Shown: positions 8,217 to 14,338 of the stretch, piece by piece | Layout: each line of letters opens with the position of its first letter | Numbering within the stretch: the stretch's first letter is position 1 | Assembly: GCF_014650995.1 (NCBI RefSeq) | Contig: NZ_BMWA01000043.1 | Span: forward strand, 1 to 48,528 | Length of the DNA stretch: 48,528 nucleotides | Direction: 5' to 3' | DNA from: Streptomyces viridiviolaceus | GTDB lineage: Bacteria > Actinomycetota > Actinomycetes > Streptomycetales > Streptomycetaceae | Position numbers and translations under genes: made by a program | Notes under the pieces: model-generated | Told to the model about the DNA's origin: nothing | What the model saw: the letters and a program-made list of their open reading frames with translations, nothing else | Database searches by the model: none

Positions 8217-9428
8217 TCACGAATCGCGGCGGACAGGGACCGTACGGCGTGAGGCGGAGTCGAGCACGAGGGTCAGACGGCTATCCCCTCGGCCAGGCGC
8301 GTCGGTGCCTTGGTCGACGCAGCGTTCATTTGGCACGTCGAGGACTGCTGCCATCTTGCCGGTCAGAGAGGAGGTGTACAGCAGGCCGGAGACCGGCGTC
8401 TGGGGGCGGAAGACGTGCAGGAGGTACTCGGTGACCACCTGGGTGGGCACGTAGTCGATCTGCTCGTAAGTCGAGCGCGCTGGTGCAGTCAGCTGGGCGG
8501 CGAAGTCTCTCAGGAAAATGAGAGGGCGGCGGTCCGCCGCTCGGTCGAGGTCGTACAAGGAGGGCACGGGCGGCAGGCCTGTGAAGTCGACGACGGTGCA
8601 GGGAGCAGACGTCTCGAAGACGGCGGCCGTCGCCCAGGACTCTGCACTGCGTAGTGAGGTCTCCTGGACCGCGGTTTCGGCATCGATTGCCCCGTAGAAC
8701 ATGGGGATACCTGCCGGGCTCATACGGTTGGCCTGCCGGGCATGCTCACGTGGTGCTGTGCCCAGGCGCCGCGCGTTCCAGTCGACCTGCGGTTCGTCGT
8801 GGGTCAGCGCACGCCACAGGCGAGTGCCGGCGGGCAGTTCCTTGACGAGACCGAGTCTGTCGACGAGGTCGCCCACGTGGTCAAGGATGCGGCCGGCCGA
8901 CACCTCGCCAGCCCCCAGGTACTCCTCCTCCAGTTCCCGCAGCCAGAAGACGTAGCGGGTGCGGTACTGCACTTGCTCGCAAAACCGTGCCCATCCATCA
9001 CGGAGAGCCTCATCACGGCGAGGGGCGATGAAGTCGACAGGCACCCAGGGCTTGTCGATGATGGCGTCGCATACGGCATCAAAAAGGCCTTCCCCCACGA
9101 GGACGTCTGAGCCGCCACAGTTCTCTACCACCTCCCACGTATCCAGGATGGTCCACTGGTAGCCGCCTTCTCTGCCGTCCCAGGAGACACCCTCGTCGTC
9201 AGCGGAACGGTACTCGTTGTACACAGCCGCTACGAACGTCCCCAGCAGGACGTCGAGCTCTGCGGCCGGGGACTGTTCGCAAAAGCTGCAGACGGTGTCG
9301 TCATCCTCCGCGGCGCTCAGTACCGCTTCGAGAACGTCGTCGTCCACACAGCCGGTGCACACGTACTGATCGGTGAAGCACCAGCCCTGGTCGTCCTGCT
9401 GCTCGATCATGCGCTTGTAGAGCCCCAT
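8217..9428 (-). CDS. HEPN/RES N-terminal and RES-domain protein
   Basis: Protein of 403 residues. Residues 1-55 carry two CxxC knuckles (C24/C27 and C47/C50), suggesting zinc binding. Residues about 55-195 are a helical region with a conserved-looking RYVFWLRELEE segment, as in the N-terminal domain paired with RES modules. The RES domain begins at LWRALTH (204-210); it includes RMSPAGIPMFYGA with conserved Arg and Tyr, the Glu of AVQETS (E256), and DYVPTQVVTEYL. RES proteins such as MbcT are NAD+-degrading toxins, and NAD depletion is the likely activity here. No small antitoxin is adjacent, so the N-terminal domain may control it. It lies 48 nt downstream of the membrane coiled-coil gene. 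Confidence 0.75.
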   Translation of the reverse strand: MGLYKRMIEQQDDQGWCFTDQYVCTGCVDDDVLEAVLSAAEDDDTVCSFCEQSPAAELDVLLGTFVAAVYNEYRSADDEGVSWDGREGGYQWTILDTWEVVENCGGSDVLVGEGLFDAVCDAIIDKPWVPVDFIAPRRDEALRDGWARFCEQVQYRTRYVFWLRELEEEYLGAGEVSAGRILDHVGDLVDRLGLVKELPAGTRLWRALTHDEPQVDWNARRLGTAPREHARQANRMSPAGIPMFYGAIDAETAVQETSLRSAESWATAAVFETSAPCTVVDFTGLPPVPSLYDLDRAADRRPLIFLRDFAAQLTAPARSTYEQIDYVPTQVVTEYLLHVFRPQTPVSGLLYTSSLTGKMAAVLDVPNERCVDQGTDAPGRGDSRLTLVLDSASRRTVPVRRDS

Positions 9429-9476
9429 CGGCAGTCGATTCTTCTCCAGTGCGCGCGTGACGCGCGAGTGTGGTCG

Positions 9477-10079
9477 TCAAAGGTCAGTGCCAGACGCGGG
9501 CTCCGTGTCCACCCCGAGGTCGAACCGCATCTGCTGCCGCATCTCGGACAGGAGAGCCCACGACTGTTCGACGCCCGTTTCGAAGGTGTCCAGGTCTTCC
9601 TGGTTATAGGGGGTGGACGCGGCGATCTGCTTCAGCCGTCCGTAGCCGGCGTTCAGACGCCTGCTGGCTGCGCCGGCCACAGCCATTACCTGCAGGGGGA
9701 CGATCATCTGCGCTTCGGCGTAGCTTTCCCGAAGTGTCGTTCGGCGGGCCTCAAGCTGCTCGAGCGCGGCCTCAATCCCTGTCCCGTTACGCAGCGCGTG
9801 CATGAAGTCGACCTGTGCCGTCAGGTACTGGCGGGCTGTCGTGTTGAGCGTGATGTAGCACGCCCTGCGCAAGGCGATGGATTCCTCAGCCCGGTTCCGG
9901 GCCCGCTCCGCCTGGAGGAGAGCCTCTGCGTGATCACGTTCCTCACGCCGCTGCTCCGCAGCTGCCTCCATCTCCATCCGCTTGGTGCGGTCCGCGCGGC
10001 TCTGCGTCAACAGCGAGGCACCCAAGGTGCCAACCACACCAACCACGGCCACCAGCAAAGCCGTCCATCCCGCCCCCAC
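9477..10079 (-). CDS. membrane-anchored coiled-coil protein
   Basis: Protein of 200 residues from GTG 10079, with GGAGGGG just upstream. One N-terminal membrane helix (about 3-24) is followed by a charged alpha-helical region rich in Glu, Arg and Ala (about 28-70) that looks like coiled coil, then a helical body. Similar one-helix proteins are frequent in Streptomyces and have no assigned function. Its position directly upstream of the RES gene on the same strand suggests cotranscription, and it could place or sense something at the membrane for that protein, but that is only context. Confidence 0.7.
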   Translation of the reverse strand: MGAGWTALLVAVVGVVGTLGASLLTQSRADRTKRMEMEAAAEQRREERDHAEALLQAERARNRAEESIALRRACYITLNTTARQYLTAQVDFMHALRNGTGIEAALEQLEARRTTLRESYAEAQMIVPLQVMAVAGAASRRLNAGYGRLKQIAASTPYNQEDLDTFETGVEQSWALLSEMRQQMRFDLGVDTEPASGTDL

Positions 10080-10311
10080 AACCCCTCCATACTCTCCGAT
10101 GCATGACGATTATCGGCTGAGACCAGGGTTTCTCGTCACTGCCAAGCCAGAGGCCCTGACCTGGCTATGCCTCACCCACCGAAGCCTCCCGCAGTAGCGC
10201 GTGAAGCCCGGCGGAACGTAATCAGGTTGCGCACGGGCACCCGGTTCCGCGAGCCGGGCCGGCCGCGTGAATACCTCTGGCCAGCCTCGCATCCCGTATC
10301 CCACCGGATCA

Positions 10312-11802
10312 TCAAAGGCGGAGCAGGAGGTCATCGACGGCACGCCGAGTTCGAAGCGGCCAGCGGCGTACGGCAAGACCACGTGCAGCGCGGGCTTGCT
10401 CGGCGGCCAGATGCCGTCCCGTGACGGTGACGGGAGCGTCGTCGCCGAGCCCTCGCAGCATGCCGTCGTAGGGGCAGCCCGCCTCGCAGCCGTCCTCGCG
10501 GCGCTCAAGGGTGCCGGTGGTCAGGTGGTACAGGTGAGCTCCGGTGTCGGCGATGCCGCCCGGCGCGGTCGTCATGGTGACGAACTGGTTCAACTGCGCG
10601 GCCGCGGCTCCAGCAGAGAAGACGAAGACGTTCTCCTTGCGGCGCAGCGGATGGTCGCCGGGCAGGCCGATGATGTAGGCGGGGTCGTCGAGAGAGCCGT
10701 CGCGTTCGGCGCTGACGTGGGCGGGGTCGTACTGGCCCAGGCATTCCAGGCAGGCGCGTCCGGGCGCGGCGATGTGGGCGCGCCATTCGGCGCCGCGCAG
10801 GCGTCCGCCGCGGGCGTCGACCGCGATACCGCCGTCGACGACGGGAATGAGGTGAGTGTAGGCGAGGAGGTTGAGGACGGCGCGGGGCCAGGGCCGGTCG
10901 ACGCAGGAGAAGATCACATCGCAGTCGGCCGCGGCAGCGAACCCGGCCGGCTCGACCACGCTCAGCTCGTACGACGTCGCGCGGAAGTTCTTGGCGGTGG
11001 CCGCGCGGCGGGCGGTTCGGGCGGCGAGACGGGCCTTGGCCCGGTGCAGGCGCACGTCACGGATGGTGGCGTGCAGGAGCCGGTCGAGGTTGACCTCTTC
11101 AACGGTGTCGAAGTCGAACAGGCTCAGGCGCTGGATACCGGTGCGGGCCAGGGCTTCGACGACGAGCATGCCGACCGAGCCGCATCCGACGACACCGACG
11201 TGCAGACGGGCCAGATCGTCCTGGGTTGTCTGCCCCCAGGCGGAGACCGTGCGCAGCTGCCGGTTCGTCGCCGCCGGCACAGGGAGAAGACGGTCGTTGA
11301 AGGTGATCGTCAGGTGGCCACCGACCACGCGGACGCTCTCCGCCTCGGTAGGGGCGTAGCGGCGGGGGGCCTGCTGCTGCCAGATGCGGGCGCCGAAACC
11401 GGCATCCGTGCCCGCGAAAGTCAGACCGACCAGCGGGCGGCCGGTGATCACCTGGGTCTGCGCGGCGAATGACGTCTCGGCCGCGTGGTCGATGCCGTTC
11501 AGGCCCTGCCATCCGCGGCCCTTGGGGTGGGCGTGGATGAAGCCGAGCCCGCAGCGGTGCTCAGCTGCGAGGGCTGCGGCGCGCAGGAAGTAGGCGCTGG
11601 TGAAGTCCACCGTGCCGTGCACGATCCGCTCGCCCTCCCGCGGCAGCACCACCTCAGTGAGCAGCGCGGTGGTACGGCTGGCGCCGGTACTCGGCCGCCA
11701 CAGCACGAAACAGCAGTCCTCCTGCCCGTCCGCACGGCGCAGGTGGCCGGTCAGGTGTTGGGCGACCTCGCTGGTCATCGCGACCGAGAAGCGGCTGATC
11801 AT
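10312..11802 (-). CDS. JAB peptidase fused to E1/ThiF adenylating enzyme
   Basis: Protein of 496 residues starting at ATG 11802, which overlaps the E2-like stop by 4 nt. Residues 1-135 are a JAB/MPN domain: a candidate Glu at E50, then the metal ligands H90 and H92 of FIHAHP, and D105 in LNGID. The usual Ser of the JAMM motif appears replaced by Asn, with two extra residues in the loop. Residues 200-440 are an E1/ThiF fold: VGVVGCGSVG (203-211), acidic D230, R241 of NLDR, and late CLEC (351-354) plus CEAGC (439-443), which look like a zinc site. The enzyme should adenylate the C-terminus of the upstream Ubl and also process or deconjugate it. No cysteine stands out as a separate thioester site. 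Confidence 0.85.
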   Translation of the reverse strand: MISRFSVAMTSEVAQHLTGHLRRADGQEDCCFVLWRPSTGASRTTALLTEVVLPREGERIVHGTVDFTSAYFLRAAALAAEHRCGLGFIHAHPKGRGWQGLNGIDHAAETSFAAQTQVITGRPLVGLTFAGTDAGFGARIWQQQAPRRYAPTEAESVRVVGGHLTITFNDRLLPVPAATNRQLRTVSAWGQTTQDDLARLHVGVVGCGSVGMLVVEALARTGIQRLSLFDFDTVEEVNLDRLLHATIRDVRLHRAKARLAARTARRAATAKNFRATSYELSVVEPAGFAAAADCDVIFSCVDRPWPRAVLNLLAYTHLIPVVDGGIAVDARGGRLRGAEWRAHIAAPGRACLECLGQYDPAHVSAERDGSLDDPAYIIGLPGDHPLRRKENVFVFSAGAAAAQLNQFVTMTTAPGGIADTGAHLYHLTTGTLERREDGCEAGCPYDGMLRGLGDDAPVTVTGRHLAAEQARAARGLAVRRWPLRTRRAVDDLLLRL

Positions 11803-12170
11803 GCGGAGCGTCCGTTCTCCAGCTGCGCGAACAGGGTGCGCAGGTGTCTCAGATAGCCGCGGACCGTACGGTCCTGCGCCCAGTCGGCGGGCGGCCGGCT
11901 CCAGTGCTCCCACTCCGGCCCCAGCGGAGAAGTGTGCACCGCACCGTGGGGGTGCCCCAGGCGAGGGGTGATGTGCGGCCCGTGCGGGGCCGACAGCGGC
12001 CAGTCGGGCACCAGCTCCAAGCCGATGCGTACCGTCGTCCCGGCCTGCGGGCCGACCTCGACGAGGTAGTCGAAGACGGCGAAGTTGCCGCTCTGCTCCA
12101 CCGTGTAGCCGGCGCGGCGCAGGCCCGCGACTATCCCCGCGGGCCCCGCCTCCGGCATCACCGCGGTCAT
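11799..12170 (-). CDS. E2/UBC-like protein lacking cysteine
   Basis: Protein of 123 residues between the Ubl and the JAB-E1, overlapping each by 4 nt. Pattern and position resemble the prokaryotic E2 families: GYTVEQSGNF, LELVPDWPLSAPHGP, a His-rich HITPRLGHPHGAVH turn, then WEHWSRPP and a C-terminal helix RTVRGYLRHLRTLFAQL. The notable point is that the whole protein contains no cysteine, so a classical E2 thioester cannot form. It could be a scaffold or use a His-based mechanism, or it may be an E2-derived adaptor. Family assignment is by context plus weak motif likeness and needs a profile search. Confidence 0.6.
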   Translation of the reverse strand: MTAVMPEAGPAGIVAGLRRAGYTVEQSGNFAVFDYLVEVGPQAGTTVRIGLELVPDWPLSAPHGPHITPRLGHPHGAVHTSPLGPEWEHWSRPPADWAQDRTVRGYLRHLRTLFAQLENGRSA

Positions 12171-12433
12171 GCGGTCGGGGTCGGGCCGGTGGAGACCGAC
12201 ACGAACGTCTCCCGCTCATGCACGCTGATCTCCTCCTCCCCGCGGCCGGCGAACGAGTGCTGATGCCGACCGGTGATCCGGACCAGGTAGTGCGTGCCCG
12301 CGTCGATAGCGGCCAGGCCCAGGATCGCGTTCGGCGTCGTGCGCTTCGGCACCCCCGTCACGGGCTCGCCGTCCACCGTGACCGTCACCGTCTTGTCCTT
12401 GGTCTCCTGGTGCTGGGTGTCTGCCGTCGTCAT
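12167..12433 (-). CDS. ubiquitin-like (multiubiquitin-type) protein
   Basis: The start at ATG 12433 has AAGGAG well placed upstream; the GTG nine bases earlier is too close to it. The 88 residues carry one beta-grasp-like domain (about 14-88): TVTVTVDGEPV, a helix with ILGLAAIDAGTHYLVRI, and ETFVSVSTGPTPTA at the end. The final F-x-V-x-TGPTP pattern recalls multiubiquitin-domain proteins of bacteria. Only one domain is present and no Gly-Gly tail is visible, so the C-terminus may be used as such or trimmed by the JAB domain. It heads a three-gene operon whose junctions all overlap by 4 nt. Confidence 0.7.
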   Translation of the reverse strand: MTTADTQHQETKDKTVTVTVDGEPVTGVPKRTTPNAILGLAAIDAGTHYLVRITGRHQHSFAGRGEEEISVHERETFVSVSTGPTPTA

Positions 12434-12453
12434 GACGACCACCTCTCCTTCCT

Positions 12454-12475
12454 CCGGCCTGCCTCGGCAGGCCGG
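12454..12475. terminator. hairpin upstream of Ubl gene
   Basis: Perfect 10-bp arms CCGGCCTGCC and GGCAGGCCGG with a 2-nt loop lie 20 nt before the Ubl start on the minus strand. It follows the terminator of the 50-residue gene and may block read-through or act in the Ubl leader. Confidence 0.45.
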
Positions 12476-12485
12476 GATATGCGAA

Positions 12486-12506
12486 AGGCGGGCGCGAAGC
12501 CCGCCT
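12486..12506 (-). terminator. terminator of 50-residue gene
   Basis: Read on the minus strand, AGGCGGGC and GCCCGCCT flank a TTCGC loop and are followed by TTTC. The stem overlaps the TAG stop of the 50-residue gene. It is a compact intrinsic-type terminator. Confidence 0.65.
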
Positions 12507-12657
12507 ACTTGCTCTTCTTCGAGCCGCGCGACGCGCGCTCGTTCACCGTCGTCGACGGGTGCCTACGCACCGTCGACTGCTTCACGAACCGACCCGTGAC
12601 CGCACTCCGACCACGCTTCCCACCAGACCCACTCGCCTTACTGGACCTGCCCGGCAT
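12505..12657 (-). CDS. small basic protein, 50 residues
   Basis: ATG 12657 is preceded by AAGGAGGT at ideal spacing. The protein is Lys/Arg/Ser-rich with SAVTGRFVKQSTVRRHPSTT in the middle. This matches a small conserved actinobacterial family (a SAVTGR-V-AxRHP-TT-E type motif) whose function I do not know. It is transcribed away from the HigB gene, so both read out of the palindrome at 12713-12751. Its own terminator separates it from the Ubl operon. A role as regulator or leader peptide is possible but unsupported. Confidence 0.7.
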   Translation of the reverse strand: MPGRSSKASGSGGKRGRSAVTGRFVKQSTVRRHPSTTVNERASRGSKKSK

Positions 12658-12712
12658 GACGTACCTCCTTCCAGTTCTAACCGATCTGACCTGCAAGAAC
12701 ACTTCATCACGA

Positions 12713-12751
12713 GGAACGTTTCATGCACCCATCAGGTGAATGAAACTTTCC
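12713..12751. promoter_or_regulatory. 39-bp palindromic operator
   Basis: Two 17-bp arms, GGAACGTTTCATGCACC and GGTGAATGAAACTTTCC, flank CATCA and match at 15 of 17 positions. The site lies 17 nt before the HigB start and 55 nt before the opposing 50-residue gene. This is where the HigA-type repressor should bind to autoregulate its operon; binding could also control the divergent gene. Confidence 0.7.
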
Positions 12752-12768
12752 TTGATCGAGAGAGTAGC

Positions 12769-13146
12769 ATGGAAGCGACAGGTATACGCAAGAGGTCTCT
12801 GGGGCTGCCGGTGGACATCGCCTTCAACGACGCGGAGCTCGCCCGCGTCTGCAACAGCGACGCGGCACGCCGGGCGCGCTACGGGCCGGAGGCCGCCGTC
12901 ACGCTCCACAGACGCCTCGGCCAGATGGCCGCCGCCGACCACCTGGCCGACCTGCATCACCTCGCAGCCGCCCGGCTACGGCCCGACCCAACCGACAGCG
13001 GCGTCAGCCGGATCGTCTCGCTCGGAAACCACGGCCACCTCGTCGTACGCCCCCGCGACGACCCGCCCGCCACTCACCACGACGGCGCCCTCGACGAACA
13101 CTCCGTACGCGCCCTGATAGTCACCGCGATCGCCATCACGCGATGA
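12769..13146 (+). CDS. HigB-like toxin
   Basis: Protein of 125 residues from ATG 12769; GTG 12811 is an alternative that begins right at the conserved VDIAF segment. The order of motifs follows the HigB/RelE killer family: VDIAFNDAELARVCNS, RRARYGPEAAVTLHRRLGQM, ADHLADLHHL, and a beta-strand region RIVSLGNHGHLVV. Such proteins are ribosome-dependent mRNA interferases. The loop before LDEHSVRA is longer than usual. The next gene starts 46 nt downstream and is its expected antitoxin. As first gene behind the palindrome it is likely repressed together with the rest of the operon. Confidence 0.75.
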   Translation: MEATGIRKRSLGLPVDIAFNDAELARVCNSDAARRARYGPEAAVTLHRRLGQMAAADHLADLHHLAAARLRPDPTDSGVSRIVSLGNHGHLVVRPRDDPPATHHDGALDEHSVRALIVTAIAITR

Positions 13147-13192
13147 CCGCCCCCGCCACCCTCGCCTCCCCGACCTCAGAGAGGCACCACCC

Positions 13193-14338
13193 GTGACCCC
13201 GCCTCCCGCCCCGCCCTTCGCCTACGCGCCCGACTCCGCCCAGCCACCCGGCGAGACCCTCAAAGAACAACTGGAAGCGCTCGGCATCCCGCAGGCCGAT
13301 CTCGCCCGGCGTACCGGTCTGTCCACCAAGCACATCAACCAGATCGTCCAGGGCACCGCGGTCCTAACCCCCGAGACCGCGCTCCTCCTCGAGCGCGCCA
13401 CCGGCATCCCGGCCTCCATGTGGAACCAACTGGAAGCCGCCTGGCGCACACACGTCACCCGCCAGCAGGAGCTCCAGCGGCTCAGCAAGCGCATCGACTG
13501 GCTCGACAACTTCTCACTGACCGAGCTCGTCAAGCGCAACATCCTGCCGAACAAGGACAGGAGCGCGGACAACCTCCAGCGTCTGCTGGCGTTTTTCGGC
13601 GTCGCCGACCCGGACGTTGCCGAAGACCTCTGGCGCAGCTACCGCACTGCCTTCCGCCGCTCCACCGTCCTGAAGACCGACGACTACGCCACCGCGGTAT
13701 GGCTCCGCCAGGCAGAACTCAGGGCCCGCGCCCTGTCCTGCCAGCCGTTCGACCGCGCCGCCCTCACCGCCCTCCTGCCTAGCCTGCGCGCCCTCACCCT
13801 GGAAGACCCGGCAACCTGGCCCGGCCGGATCTCCCATCTTTGCGCCCAGGCCGGCGTAGCCGTCGTCTTCCTCCCCGCCCCTCCCCTGACCAGCGTCTCC
13901 GGCGTCACCCGTTGGCTCACCCCCGACAAAGTCGCAATCGCCCTCAGCGACAGGTTCAAAAAAGACGACCACTTCTGGTTCACCGTCTTCCACGAGATCG
14001 GACACACCCTCCTGCACGGCAAGAGACTGACCTTCCTCGACAACACCGACCGCGCTGACGAACGCACACCCGAAGGCGACCGCAGCGAAGAAGAAGCCGA
14101 CGTCTTCGCAGCCCAGACCCTCATCCCGCCCGAGCACAACGCCGCATACCGACGCCTCGCCCGCAGGCCCATGCCCTTCGACAACATCAAAGCCTTCGCC
14201 CGCCAGGCCGGTATCACCCCCGGCATCGTCGTCGGCCGCCTCCAGCACGACGGCGCCCTGCCCTGGACCCACGGCAACAACCTCAAACGCCCCGTCCGCT
14301 TCCCCCACAACAGCCCCGCCGAGGACCAGCCACAGTGA
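13193..14338 (+). CDS. HigA-type antitoxin fused to ImmA/IrrE metallopeptidase
   Basis: Protein of 381 residues from GTG 13193 with GAGAGG upstream. Residues 20-78 are a HigA/XRE DNA-binding domain: LGIPQADLARRTGLSTKHIN, VLTPETALLLERATGIPASMW. Residues about 215-330 are an ImmA/IrrE domain with HEIGH (267-271) and a third acidic ligand in SEEEADVFAAQTLIP. The protein therefore pairs repression and toxin neutralisation with a protease that, in ImmA relatives, cleaves a repressor after a signal. The stop overlaps the STAND gene by GTGA, coupling translation. This suggests that a signal acting on the antitoxin/protease also controls the STAND protein. Confidence 0.85.
   Translation: MTPPPAPPFAYAPDSAQPPGETLKEQLEALGIPQADLARRTGLSTKHINQIVQGTAVLTPETALLLERATGIPASMWNQLEAAWRTHVTRQQELQRLSKRIDWLDNFSLTELVKRNILPNKDRSADNLQRLLAFFGVADPDVAEDLWRSYRTAFRRSTVLKTDDYATAVWLRQAELRARALSCQPFDRAALTALLPSLRALTLEDPATWPGRISHLCAQAGVAVVFLPAPPLTSVSGVTRWLTPDKVAIALSDRFKKDDHFWFTVFHEIGHTLLHGKRLTFLDNTDRADERTPEGDRSEEEADVFAAQTLIPPEHNAAYRRLARRPMPFDNIKAFARQAGITPGIVVGRLQHDGALPWTHGNNLKRPVRFPHNSPAEDQPQ

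Noticed and set aside
10267..11472. 401-residue plus-strand frame opposite the JAB-E1 gene
   Set aside because: Antisense shadow without motifs; the minus strand has JAMM and ThiF signatures.
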